From the NCBI GenBank assembly GCA_038503065.1, contig JBCAMK010000008.1, positions 930,001 to 994,000 of the forward strand: a DNA stretch of 64,000 nucleotides. The letters are read 5' to 3'. The translations under genes and the position numbers were made by a program. Shown one piece after another: positions 46,882-59,103 of this stretch. Numbering within the stretch: position 1 is the stretch's first letter; the number at the start of each line of letters is the position of its first letter. The stretch is from Paragyromitra xinjiangensis. Taxonomy: Eukaryota > Ascomycota > Pezizomycetes > Pezizales > Discinaceae. The notes beneath the pieces were generated by a model, which was not told where the DNA came from, did not search any database, and worked only from the letters and a program-made list of their open reading frames with translations.

Positions 46882-49864
46882 TTATGCCTTAGATTTCCCC
46901 ACTAGGTACATCGAGTATGCCACCACAACGTAAATAGACCATTGTTTGATAACTGCCCCATGCTGGGAAAGGAATTTTTTCGCCCGAGGCATCGCCAATT
47001 TGGCGAACCCTAGAGCAACAAGTACGAGCCCAGAAAAAAGGAATATGATATCCCACCATGTGAATTGCTTTAGATATCTCCACCATTCGATGATAAATGA
47101 ATGAACCGGAGTAAAGGGCGTCCAGGTCCTCGTGGACGATGCTTGCAGGCTCTCCCGATTGCTTCCCAACGAGCTTCGAGACGATATTGGAACTATGTAG
47201 TTAGTTTAGCCAACTGTAGGGAATAATAGGGTTTGGCTCACAAACCTGCATCTAGGATTGGCAAGGACTTCCTCCATTCTAATTTTTTTTGTGCCTCTTC
47301 CAGTAGCTCGATGATAGCCTCCGAATCCTCTTTGTCTGACGCTCTAGCATGGTCAAGGGCTGTACGGCCGCACCAATCTATAGCTTGTATGTCCGCGCCG
47401 GCCTCGATCACGTCTCTTGCTACATCGACATCACCATATATTGCGGCGAACATCAATATAGTAGTTTGGTATCCACGATCCTCTGTACCCCCGTCGCTAG
47501 GCCCAGTCGATGCGGACCTCGTAATTCTTTTTACCCTATTAAAAGCCCTCTCATCAAGAATAGACTTCACGAACTCGGAATGGCCACGATATTGTATATG
47601 ACTTTTAGCACAAGAACCATCGCTTCCCTTCAATGAGGCTTTCATTTTCTGTAATATCCTGAGAGCTATCAAGTTTTTACCTTCGGTGGCAATGCTCAGC
47701 GAGAAATCAACTTCGTCGTCGCAGATACTGTCGATGACTTTACATTCGGAAAGTAAAAGAACAAGATGTGGTGATTTAACCCTGCAAGAGTGTCTGACTG
47801 CGGTAACCATGGCCTCCATCTGAGCTCTAGTGAAACCACTAAACATTGTTCGTAGTTCATCGGAAATCAAACTTTGGGTTGGCATGGCTGAGTCCAAGTG
47901 CTTTGGGCGACGCGATAGCAGCCAGCTTCTTAAAGTCTTAGGTTGCAACTTAAACGTTCCTGAAAGCTGAAAGCAGAGGATGGTTGCAATGACTGTAGGG
48001 TTCATGCCTTCAAACCCAGTAAAATCTTCAAATAGTCGAAAAAACATCGAATTGATAGCCAGGTTGAAGAGACTAGGGATAGTTGCATAGGCCCTCATCC
48101 CAGCCGAAATGACGGGATCTGACATTTCACTGGCATCTTTAATGAGAAGCCTTACGGTTTCCGAAACCCCATAGTCGCAGGCAACATGCAAAGGAGTCCT
48201 TACTCATGCAATAGAAGTCAGTCGACATGAGTTTCTAGGGCGATTATAGGATGAACTTGTTCATAAGTACCTTCCCCAAATATCTGTTGCATTTAGGTCT
48301 GCGCCTTCTCTAATTAAAATACTACACATCTCAGGCTGACGCCATCTTGCTGCTTTCTTTTAGATGTTAGAATAAAACACCCAATTTATCAGGGAGGTAT
48401 TCCAGGATGGGATCGTTTTATATTAATTTAGGAGATTTGAGCCACATGACGTTGAGGTTGCCATTTGAAACAAAATGCGAGTAAAGTTGGGCTAGAAAGC
48501 ACCTACTAATCGCATCTCACTCACAAAAGCAACCTTTGATCTCCTAGAATTAAAGGGAATCACTTGCAGAAATCACTTACATGTAGTAACGTCCAACCGG
48601 ATTCATCCCGGTCATTTGGCCTTGCTAAACCGGAACCTAGTAGGCGTTGGAGAAGAGGAATATCGTCCTTCTCCACCGCTATAAAAGCCTGGTGCCTCGC
48701 TGACACGGTCATTGAATAGTAAACTACTGGATGACTGATCCCCATACCGGACCCACCGAAATGATATTGCAAGCGTGCTACGATAGACTTATTTGCTAGC
48801 CACGGGGCCGGGAAAAATTCAACTTGGATTCCGAAACTCTCGTCACTAGCTCCTTCGACATCTGAGCTGTTTCGAGTTTTCTTTGATCCGGTAAAAATTT
48901 GGAGCTGCCCTATGGGTAAACGATAGTTATTCCAACGACCAAAACAAACAGAGACCGATCTCCGCACAGTATTCTGTGTTGTAGATACCGTCGTGTACAC
49001 TGTCTCGGCATTACAAGGCACTATATTGCGAACGAGTTGCATAACCTCCCCTCGGGCTTTGTCTACCTCGGCCTTGAGAAATCTCTCGGTTACAAAACCC
49101 GAGGTTCTCAAACGGTGGTCCAAGGAGTCAATCTTGGAACCTAGTATGTCTATTTGTCTCTGAGAAGCAGAAACAATCGTGTTTCCAATGGTAGTTGTCG
49201 ATCTCTGGGTGAGAGTTTCTATAGTTTGGAGATAAACATGTGACTTTTTATGAAGTGCAGTCTGCGACGAATCCAAATCCCTGATTTGCTCAGACTGGGC
49301 CACCAACGCTTGGCTCGTGTCGTCGAAGTGCTGATTCTCTAACTCTTCCAGTATTTTAACGTTTTCGCTAATCGAATATAAGTAATACTGAAAACCCATA
49401 CCAGTCGTGGGTGAAGGTACTCACCGAGTAATCAAACTCCATATTTTCTCAAAAGTATCCAAATGATTCGCAAGCTTCCTATCAAACTCCAAAACCCTCT
49501 TCTTATTCCTAACAGCCCACTTTGGTCTGACGAATTTGCTCCCAGAATCAATTTCCTGCTTCAAACACTCCCCAAAATCCCGAAAATTATCCGTATCCTC
49601 CCTCAACCGTGTATGAAGTGACGTCCATATCTTCCCCAATTCACTAGCACCCTGACCAGCAGATCCCACAGCATTCAACCTCTGCTCCTCCTTCCGCACC
49701 TGACTAAGATAGAAATTCAATATCTCGACCCGACCCGCAATACTCCTAATCACATCTGGCGCTTCTTTAAGATCGTCCCATACCGAAAATAGGACCGTAG
49801 TAAGCTGAACCGACACCGTCAAGAACGCGATGATTCCAGAACCCAACCCGATAGCTTCGGCCAT
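46882..49864 (-). CDS. SesA/HeLo-like, ankyrin, 2-TM protein (copy A)
   Basis: Five exons: 49864-49425, 49367-48581, 48356-48271, 48198-47246 and 47192-46882, giving 858 aa with all phases matching. Residues 1-147 (MAEAIGLGSGIIAFLTVSVQL start) match the N-terminal domain type of fungal STAND/NLR immune-like proteins (SesA/HeLo-like). A Gln/Ser-rich coiled middle follows, then a segment shared only with copy B here (YRLPIGQLQI, FFPAPWLANKSIV). Next come ankyrin repeats (GWTLLHKAARW, EGADLNATDIWGRTPLHVAC, later AGADIQAIDWCGRTALDHA). The end has two membrane helices, about 801-822 and 838-854. There is no NACHT or NB-ARC P-loop. Related domains act in non-self recognition and cell death in fungi, so I infer a membrane-linked sensor or executor. 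The start is the first in-frame ATG; intron 2 is 224 bp and the edge of exon 3 relies on similarity to copy B. Confidence 0.85.
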
Positions 49865-51709
49865 TTCCAACGAAAGTCGTTTCTGCAATATCCGGTCTCT
49901 CTAAACTATCGTGTAGACCTTAGCCAGTGGAGGCTTGAAATACCTCCCATATTTCCTCCCGCTGTCGGGTGTGGCGGTAATACAGCTGTTACACGAGTTC
50001 TAGACCCCCTGACGGGAGTGGACCGTTGACGTGGTCAGGGCTGTGAAATATGTCTCATCATTTGCCGCGCGGATGCGTCCGCGATCTGCACGATGTGAAG
50101 CATCCAACACCTCGAGCGAGGCTTGATCCATGAGAAATGCGCCTCCCATTCGAAAAAGAGACAAGGTGAATCGCGACGAGTAGCCGCCGGAAGTTCCGAT
50201 CGAGTCACCTCGTTAGCACGAGTACATGACTGGCAAATAGTTAATATTAGGCTCACATACTTATCTCAATATCCAAAGATACGTACCAATAAACCCGCAT
50301 CATCTCGGCCACAGCCCATCTCATGAATTCCCGCAACAGCTCTATTCATCCCACCTCTAAAACCAAAAACTCTGTACACTAAACAGCAGAACCGTATCGG
50401 AACCAGTATCTAACCTCCAGAAAAAAATTACCTCCCCCCCAACACCTACCGTTCACAACCGACCGATAGGTTGACGTCGAAATAAAGCCCACCGCCTAGC
50501 CCAGGAGATCTCCGTTAGCGTCCGTGTGACAGGCGGGGTGAAAAGTGTAATTGAGGGTTAAATACAAACAGGCAACCATCTCAGTGATCTCGCCTCACCC
50601 CCACCTGATCTCATCTCGACCCATCTGACATACCATTCATTTTAAAAATCGGCCCATACAGCCAGTTGTTTCTTGTCGTGTTATGGTTCGTCCTATTCTT
50701 TCCTACGAGTGCTAAGTTGTGATGTAGCTTTACTTTCAAATTGAGATTTGTTTTTTGGGTATTATGAAAGTCTCAAAACTAGAAACACCACAAAAGGAAA
50801 AAAAGGAAAACACAAATGGGTACATGCAAACTCTCTCAAAATCCAACACCGTAAACCTTAAGTTCCATCCCTACATTGATCGTAGTCCCGACCTAGAGAA
50901 TACCAATGCACCTTTTTTTTGTACTTTGATACATAAAATACATCGGGAAAATGGACAAAACAATCCAACAGCCCTAGCGACCTAATGAAAGAGTATAGGA
51001 AAAGTGATACAAAACAAAACCAGGTCCAGCGTGAGTTATACAACTAACGATTACACAGTGTTAGCTTCTCTCTCTCCCTCTCACTTTCCTAACATCTTTT
51101 CTTCCCATATCTCCCTTAGGCCTAAACCCACGCGATTGACTCTCCTTCCCACCTAGTATCCTATTCATCATGGTCCACGTATTAACGGCCCGAAGGCGAA
51201 AGAAGAAAAAGCCCCCCTAAGAGAAAAAATAAGAGAAAAAAAGTTATAATCCAATTACACCGGAAACATATCTGGCATGTTTTCCTTCCTGGTCTTCCCT
51301 AAAACCCCCCTCCAACCATTCCGTGCACCACCCTATCCGTACCCGGAAAAAAGCCTCCAGGACCTACTCCTTGTCTTTTCCGGCAATATTATGCTTAATC
51401 GTACCGATCCCGAACCCGAACCATCCTACATGTCAATCAATGAAATCAAAAATCAAAACCCCAACCAACGCACGTTTCTCTCATGCAGCAAACAATACAA
51501 ATAAGGAAATGGGGAGAGCGACATCAAGGGAGTGTGAAAAATAAGGCAGGGCGGAGTTAGAAATGTAAAATATAGGTAAAAATGGGGTCCCAGAAAGGTA
51601 AAGGAAAAGAAAAAAAGAAACAAGAAAAGTATCAATACAATAATACTACTAATATACTCCTCACACATACAACCTACTACTTCCACAGTCAAATCCGATC
51701 CAGCACACA
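49865..51709. other. intergenic, nothing recognised
   Basis: About 1.8 kb containing the promoter of ankyrin copy A (-) and the 3' side of SUR2 (-). Several purine or A-rich runs (50770-50960, 51590-51660) but no gene. Confidence 0.5.
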
Positions 51710-53187
51710 TTATCTGGCTTCTCCATCCGCCCATCGACTTTGTCGTTCTCTTTCCATTTGCTGCTCTACTTCCATCTCCTCTCGATGCTCCTCCAACAGC
51801 ACCCCCTCACCCTCACCATCAAGAATCTGATTTCGCGAGTCTTCCGCTTGTGCTCTCGGCTTCCCATTCGGTATTCTTGGCTTCAGCCCACCGTTTGCGT
51901 AACCGTTCACGCTCCCATTGGCATAGGATGACGTCGAAACTCCTCCCGTCGAGTTCGTGATGTCTTCTTTCTGCTTTAGTAGCTTCGAGTCTCGCGTTAC
52001 TGCTGCTTCCGCTTTCTCCCGGGATGCGGCATATCGGGATGAAACGTCGCCGCCAGTCCATTGGGTTCCGAGCCAGCGGTCCCAACAGATGAAAAACGGT
52101 TGTGAGAAGTTGGTCTACAAACGGTGAGTAATCTCTCTAATAATAAAAGCGTGTAAAACGAGAAGGAAAACAACCTTAATGCCCCACCCTTGGTGATGCA
52201 CATCATGGTAACCGGCATTATTCCAGAAGAAGTACTGTAGTGGGTCGAACGGAAGAGAATAACCACAGTGATCGTCGACTGTTTTCATGGTCGAGAAAGT
52301 AAAAAAAAACACTCCTCCGCGCGTCTTAAGCCCTGATATTTTGTAGGAAATACCTGCACCAAGCGTGTCCATCAGAAGGCCCTCAAACGGGTGATTGTAA
52401 AGCGCGCCAAATGCATATGGCACGTAGAGGCGGTGGTGTCGCGAATGGAAGGTTCCTGGACCGACTCGATTAGAAAAATGAGATGATATAGGGTCGCCAA
52501 AAGTGACGAAAAGTGCAACTCACGGTAAAGCCATTTTGATTCGTGCATCAGCCTGTGCAAAAAGTATTGCCAGGTGTCGAGAATGAAGATAGCGACCCAT
52601 ATCCGAGCCGCGGGGAGGATATACCAGTACGCGACCTCAACAAGCTTATACCTCCAATTCCCATTTTCCGTCGGTTCCAGCCCTAAGAGCCGCACAACCC
52701 CCTCCAACAAATTGTCCGCTCCGACTGCCGTGATCCCTGCCACGACCTTATCCTCCAGCCCTGTTCCGTCTATTCCTACAACCTGTAGACAGCTCACAAC
52801 CCATCGCTCCGCCTGCAAAAATTTTGAGTACAATTTCAGGACCTCCCACCACTCGGCCCCCCTCATTTCAATGCCCTCCGACAAGCTAATGCACCAGCCG
52901 ACGAAAGTCTGAATGACTTGTTGTATGATGACATCCCGTACGACTTCGCCACGGGATACGTGGTTCCTTTTTAGCACTTCAGCGGGGGTGTGTAGTCGGT
53001 AGCGGGAAAGGAGGTCGTAGGAGTCGAGAAAATGGAAAATCAGGGACATGCACCAGTAAGCGACCACTGGCGCGGCAAGCAGCAGGATCGAGTCCGGGAT
53101 TAGAGGGATCAACGGGGGAAGTGGTGTGAGCGTTGAGAGGGGAGGAGGGGGAGGGAGAATTGGGGGATTTGCTGTTGTTGCGTTCAT
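51710..53187 (-). CDS. SUR2: sphinganine C4-hydroxylase (SUR2 type)
   Basis: ER di-iron hydroxylase that converts dihydrosphingosine or dihydroceramide to the 4-hydroxy (phyto) form in sphingolipid synthesis. Three exons, 53187-52524, 52455-52175 and 52114-51710, give 449 aa. The histidine clusters of the fatty-acid hydroxylase superfamily are complete: HRLMH (H211-H215), HSRHH (H225-H229) and HDVHH; the SUR2-type segments KTVDDHCGY and WDRWLGTQW also fit. Hydrophobic membrane segments precede the first cluster, starting with DSILLLAAPVVAYWCMSLIF. The N-terminus is proline-rich. The tail beyond the catalytic domain is about 110 residues of charged, Gln/Glu-rich sequence, longer than in the 349-aa yeast enzyme. 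It lies between the two ankyrin paralogues, with no visible functional link. Confidence 0.93.
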
Positions 53188-53239
53188 CAAGAAATCTGTG
53201 TTGACGCCAGTTGAACGCCAGTTGTTTACCGGTGGTGTG

Positions 53240-53680
53240 GTGCAGCGACGCTAGAGACTGAAGCAACGGAGGTACCGAGCGAGGGAAAGTCGTTTAGAAC
53301 AGAGGGAAGGAGCGAGCGAGTGAGGATGAGAGAGTGAGTGTGTAGTAGTGCAGAGTGCAGAGTGCAGTAGATGTTCTGTTATGTATATATGAAAAGATGA
53401 ATGGATAGAGGATGGACGGAAAGAGAGAATGATTGAAAGAAAGGACCTGTCGACCTGACTCAGAGATAGAAATTGAGGAGAAGATTGAGACGGTGGTTGT
53501 GGAACTGTAGGAATACGAGCAGATGTCGCGTGAGGGTGGCGACAACACGAGGTGAAGATGGACGACTGGGAGATTGCATGCGTGGAGGAAGACGACGAGA
53601 CGAGGGTTACCTCGACTGCAGAGAGTGAGAGAAAAGAGTCGTCGCAGAATTCGGCCTCCAGCAGCCGCCGCCGCAGCAGT
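53240..53680 (-). promoter_or_regulatory. CT-rich (minus strand) SUR2 leader region
   Basis: Directly upstream of the SUR2 start. The minus strand is strongly pyrimidine-rich, with repeated tctgcac units around 53350-53367. A 144-codon minus frame spans it but starts at a non-ATG codon and is Ser/Leu low-complexity, so I read it as an untranslated leader or core promoter. Confidence 0.45.
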
Positions 53681-56396
53681 AGCAACTAATACCGGACCTA
53701 CTACATCCGCCCCCGGTTGTCAGATCATCCGATAACAATTTTACTGGCCGGGTTATTACAAAGGAGGAAAGATCGAATTCCCCTCAACCCAAGGCTCCCC
53801 TCCCTTCCCTTTTCAAAACATCAATTCGATAAACTCCTTTCATTCTACCACTACTATCCAGCAATAAATACATGTACTTCGCTATTCACCCTCTCTTAGT
53901 CTTTTAGATACATACATGTATACATACCGCGTTGCGGTCCCGTTGCAACCCTGCTCAGTTTAACCTTGCCCGGCCGTTCCGGCACCCCCGTCAGCATTGA
54001 CCAGGGATCGTAGAATCTGTGATTTTCTGAGATTCGTATCCATCTTTTGCTGCCTCGCTTGCTAAGCCTTCCACACCTAGCTGACGTCACTATTCCTTCT
54101 TCACTTGAGTCACAACGTCTATAGACTTGCACATTCATTTGTCACCGCCAAGTGTGCTGTGTAATCGTGCCAAGATTATATACAACCCTCAAGCCTTATG
54201 AGGCGTTTCATGGAGTTTATGTGCCACAGGGGAACATATGTTCCTTCAACCTTATAAGGCTCAGGGCCTACTCGGACGAAAATCAGTGGCGTTTGAGGCC
54301 GTCTGTATTTAGAACTGGTACAGCCAATTGTGAGTTAGCTACCGTTTGTTTTGATGACAGACGCGTCTTTCTGGTTAAGTCGTGGAGTTAAAAAAAAACT
54401 CTTCATGCTGCTCGGAAATTACGTGGATTTTTAAGCAAGGGAACTCTATTCGGAGCTTTTATGTGGGGTCTACCTCTGAACCTAAAAATTATCAACTAGC
54501 AACGATTGCAGTATCAATCCCTCAATCAAGTGACACCCTCAAAAAAGCAAACAAAAAATCAAGCCATCGTGACGACGTGACTTGAGAGATAAACGCGCAC
54601 CCGGCAACCCCGGCCTTCGGCCCTGTCGAACCCGGACATTCTAGATCCGTTACTCGGCTTCCCGCTTCCCGAGCTCCTAGCCACTTTCATCAAAGTACCC
54701 CGCCAAAGGCACGAACGCATTTCGCTGCCTTCCGGGTCTCAATAAGAACTGCGTGTATTATTTTGTCTAGCAGGGATAACAATGTTGGTGCCGGTGAATA
54801 TCTTCTCCCCTCACCGGTGAACGAAACATTCCCTCACGTGCATCCTCTCGCTTATTTAGGTCAAACACTGCATGCGTCCTGATGCTACTTAGGCGAGAGG
54901 CGGTCTATTGAAAAACAAGCATGCTCATGCCATGCTCTGTCGTACTGATTAATAGATTCTGGTTCCCTTCATTGTCAATTGCTGTGTTGAGATGCCATCC
55001 GGATATCCGGGATTTTAGGAATCGCATGTTAATCTCCAACGTGAATATCTCTTCCACTTTTGTAGAACCCCCGCTTTTTATCTGTAGCTTTCTTGGCGGA
55101 CAATATACTCTACAGTAGTGTGTTCCTAATTCAGCCTCTGCTAAGCAATTAACATACGTAGAACTATACTGGGGTTCAATCCTCTAAAGGCTGTCAAGTG
55201 GTATATCTAGCCAACTTCATGCAATATCACTCAGCCCACTGTATTAAGGTTCTGATGAAGAATTCATCATCCTTGGTACCGATATACAGAGCATAATTCC
55301 GCCCAATTTATCACACGGGAAGATACCCGCTGACTAGACTTGGCTTCAGGACTACCAAAATCACTCTGGTGAGCTAAACACCCGAGCCCCGGCATCTATA
55401 GCGTACTTCCTGAAGTTCTTTAAAGATCTCGGAATTTAGAAGTGGAGAGCCGGCCAACCGGTCGCTGGCAGCTAAGCTAAAGAGGTGTGCACTCCAGCTG
55501 CATATGTCAGGAGGTATCTAAATCCCGAAGTTCTAGTTCATTCCCAAGTTAGGTCAGGTAATGCGGTAAAGTTATTCTACGACTAAGAGAAAAATTCAGT
55601 TTGCCGCACTAAGTTTGAGTTACTAATGTCTATGGTTTGGGTGTGCCGGCAGCGGCCCATAACCCCTGTCAAGGGACTCGTACGGAACGGGTATAAAGGA
55701 TAACACAAATTTTGAAGGCATGATATTGAAGCTTCTATTTTCCATGGAGTGTGTTAGTCTCATGCCCACGTTGTAGTCGCCCAGATTTTTTTTCAATATC
55801 TGGTTCTGGGAAAAATCGCGCCAACCACCCAAAATAAATAGCGATTTTCCCAAAAGGTCTAGAATCGAGACTAGGAGTATGTATTATTACTGACAAGGCC
55901 CAAGGCTGAAGAGATCGCAGAACCGGCTCCGATTTCTGCCCAATTAGGATGGAGGGATAGATCATGGAGGGTACTGTCGTTTGGTTGGAAAAATTTGCAG
56001 TGAAGTCCGAAAACAGCGAGCTTGGTATGAAAAGTTGAGTTCAATGAACCGTGAAGAATTCTGTGGTTCACTTTTCCAGATATCGGTTAGTGGCCCACCC
56101 TAGAATTACAACTCAGCGTGTTGGCTCCACCGCGGAGGTGGTTTGGAGGTCCATGGTTTTTAAGAGTTCCAGCAGTTTTAAGGGGCCAAGCCTGAATGAT
56201 AGGTAGTTTAATGTACAAAATTACTCGAAAGCCTAATAAGTCAGATTACCGAATGATTATAATGGTTGTTTCCACAGTATCTTGGTATGGTTTTAAGTTT
56301 GTCGTTCCATGCCAAGTTTCTCACTTTAGCAGTCCAAAGCCAAGAGGAGGCCAAAAATTGGCGCTAGTCCCACAAAGTTCACACAGAAGAAAAGTT
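53681..56396. other. intergenic, gene-poor
   Basis: About 2.7 kb between the divergent SUR2 and TCTP starts. Short unrecognised frames only. A small GGCC-TTC-GGCC hairpin occurs near 54620. No mobile element recognised. Confidence 0.45.
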
Positions 56397-56505
56397 GCCC
56401 CTCCACCTCAGCCCTTCTTCTCCACCATTTTTTCCATTTCTCCCTTCCCATTTCATCCCTTTTACTCCAAGTAAACTTTATATCCTCCCTCTCACCAACA
56501 AACAC
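56397..56505 (+). promoter_or_regulatory. CT-rich tract before TCTP start
   Basis: About 100 nt, almost all C and T on the + strand apart from a short AT-rich interruption, ending just before the TCTP ATG at 56517. TCTP genes in other eukaryotes are highly expressed and often have pyrimidine-rich starts; I infer core promoter/leader. Confidence 0.5.
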
Positions 56506-56516
56506 CAGCGTTCGAA

Positions 56517-57436
56517 ATGATCATCTACAAGGTTAGTATTCATCCAATTTCTATTCGCAGAACTCTACGACTCGTCCAATAGTGCGGGGTCGATTCTTGA
56601 AGTGGGGTAAACACTGTGCGTTTGAATGGCAGTATAAATATAAAATATTTTCTACTCTACGATACCCCCACTTAGACATCGATATTCCTGGGTTATGTTA
56701 TATTCGTGGTCGCTAACCCCAAATCTAGGATACCGTCAGCGATGATGAGATGTTCTCAGACGCATACGGCTTTAAAGAGGTTGACGGAGTTGTCTACGAG
56801 GTAGACTGTAAGCTGATTACCATCAAGAAGGGCGCCGATGTTGGTAAGTTCTCAGACAACTTTGTGCCCTCCGCTGCTACTAACGATGTTCGTCTGGGAA
56901 TAGATATTGGTGCAAACGCCTCAGCTGAAGAGGCTGCGGACGATCTCGAGGACGGTTCCGAAACTGTCAACAATGTCGTATACAGCTTTCGCCTTTCCCC
57001 AAGCTCTTTCGACAAGAAGTCGTATTTCGCGCACCTTAAATGTACTGCCATTCCTCTACAAAAACCTAATATTTACGACTCGACCCGCTAATGACTTATA
57101 TTGGACTTATAGCCTACATGAAGAGTATCAAGGAGAAGTTGGAGGCAGAAGGAAAGCCTGAAGCCGATGTTAAGGCATTTGAGAAGGGTGCTCTGACAGT
57201 CGGCAAGAGGGTCAACAGCAATTTCAAGGATTACGAGTTCTATGTTGGTGAGAGCATGGATTTGAAGGGAATGTAAGTTACCCATTACCTTGGCTCTCTA
57301 AAGTGCAGTTCCCCTATATAATGAGAAATCTCGCACTGACGATATTTTTAGGGTTGCGCTCCTTAACTATAGGGATGATGGTATCACCCCGTATATTATT
57401 TTCTGGAAACACGGTCTGAAAGAAGAGAAGGTTTAA
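56517..57436 (+). CDS. TMA19: translationally controlled tumour protein (TCTP)
   Basis: Small conserved cytosolic and ribosome-associated protein (yeast TMA19), implicated in growth and stress signalling. Five exons, 56517-56531, 56729-56843, 56904-57041, 57113-57272 and 57352-57436, give 170 aa, the normal length. Seen: MIIYKD start, [44 protein letters not shown] and the C-terminal [17 protein letters not shown]. Intron 2 (56844-56903, 60 bp, ctaacg branch) is a multiple of three and has no stop, so automated prediction could wrongly read through it and insert 20 residues; removing it restores the family alignment. Intron 1 is 197 bp, long for this window, and may carry regulatory sequence. 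It lies upstream of ankyrin copy B on the same strand. Confidence 0.95.
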
Positions 57437-59103
57437 AGATAAAAAGTGATTTGTTTTTTTCTGCGTCGATCTAATTTCTTTGGTCACTCTTGGGCGAGTA
57501 ATTACCAACGAAATATATACGATACATATATATTGATCAATCATTTGCTGAGGCATTTGTCCTTCAGAACTTGCCACTTTCGTGTTGTTTCTGGGAATAT
57601 GTAGGCGATGATTTTCACATAGGTCTTTGGTTCAGGACCTGGGGATGGGTAACCGTCTTATTTTCGGGATAGTCCTAGAGTTGCGATAAATTGCCAAGAA
57701 GCATATGCTCTCACTTGGCCATCGCTTGCTGCTACATATAGTGCAACGAAGGTAGTCAAATTTCAAGGTCGAGAACATCTACTTTTCGCAAAGTTATTTT
57801 ACCTTTATTTCTCCCAAATATTTAACGTGAAGTCACATATAGTGGGGTTTGGGATTCGGGCTTTGAGGGGCCACATGAATAATTTAATCCTGCTAGCGAT
57901 TCGCTTAGAGGCTTTTTTCCTTCTCTAAAAGCCTGTCCTTATGGCAGCACACGAGTATCGTGTCGCTTTAGGGTAGAGTATTGGCGGGTTTGGTGGAGAC
58001 TATTTTTCAACCCGTCAAACTACACCCCGAAGCACCAATGGCTCTAGATCTAAATTGGCTGATACATTCTCGCAGCGGCGAGGTTTAATACCTGATGGAC
58101 CAAGAACTTATAATTACATGTAGTGGGGGTAATCGCATCGCATACCGAACCACCTAGATCATTTGTGTATTTAACATGAATCATTAGTTTGTTTCGAGTC
58201 TACTAGAAATTTCTGATTTTTTTTCTGTGGATGAAGGTATGTTCCCCTCCCGTCTCTTTTTTTTACGTTTATCTCGCATACGCTTCAACCACCCAGATTT
58301 TTCTTCTCGATATCTAGCGCTTAAATCTACATTCTCCCGTACATTCGCGCCTAGAACCAAAGTACTCGTGATGTCTCTTACTTCGGTCACGAAAACGGCT
58401 AGCCACCATAGAGGCTTGTACATATCAAATACAGCGGGACTTACCATAGCTCCTATTTAGCTAGCGCCTAGGTGTGGTTGAAACTCCACCAGGGGTGTTT
58501 ATTAGGGCAGTTCCGAGTGTGTGGTTTTGGGTTCTATCTGCCACAGCTCCACAAAATTTGGTGTTTCCACGTTTCCAGCGATCACTGGCCTAGCTTCGGG
58601 GTTGAGTTTCGGCTTGCTGCACTCAATCCTACCACAAATCATGTTCATGTGACACTATGGATTTTGGGACTTTGCAAGGGCACAGGGCGAAGATTGTAAC
58701 GTTGTCTGGAGTGAGGGGTTTGAGATCTGGTGGTTAGCTGCAGCGGGCCGCAGCTTCGCCTCCTCACTTAACTTGGGCAGAGGCCATTGGATGTTGATGC
58801 ATAGACTCCTACCTAGCCGCGCACTGCGGCCCGCCCCGCTGGCGCAGGGTATCGTTGTGCGCGGCAATGCAATAAAACGCATTTCAGGTCTACCTAGTTT
58901 ATTTAACTCCGTAGCCCTCCCTTGTATGCTTATTGCTTCTCCGCATATCCTTCCTCTGCATTTCCCTTCTTCTTCTTCTTCTTGGGACGAATTCACGAAA
59001 AGCTGAAGCTCTTAGCACCGATCCTAGATATTTTGCGTTCTCGAGTCAGCCTCCAGCCTCCAATTTACCGAAAGACAGGTTTCTCGCGGAAAATTTATTC
59101 CCC
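57437..59103. other. intergenic before ankyrin copy B
   Basis: About 1.7 kb with no gene. A GC-rich patch with short inverted repeats lies near 58738-58860, followed by a CT-rich stretch with six ctt/ttc units at 58965-58985 just ahead of copy B, probably part of its promoter or leader. Confidence 0.45.

Noticed and set aside
53251..53685. 144-codon minus frame upstream of SUR2 as a gene
   Set aside because: Non-ATG start, Ser/Leu low complexity from a CT-rich leader, and located exactly where the SUR2 promoter should be.
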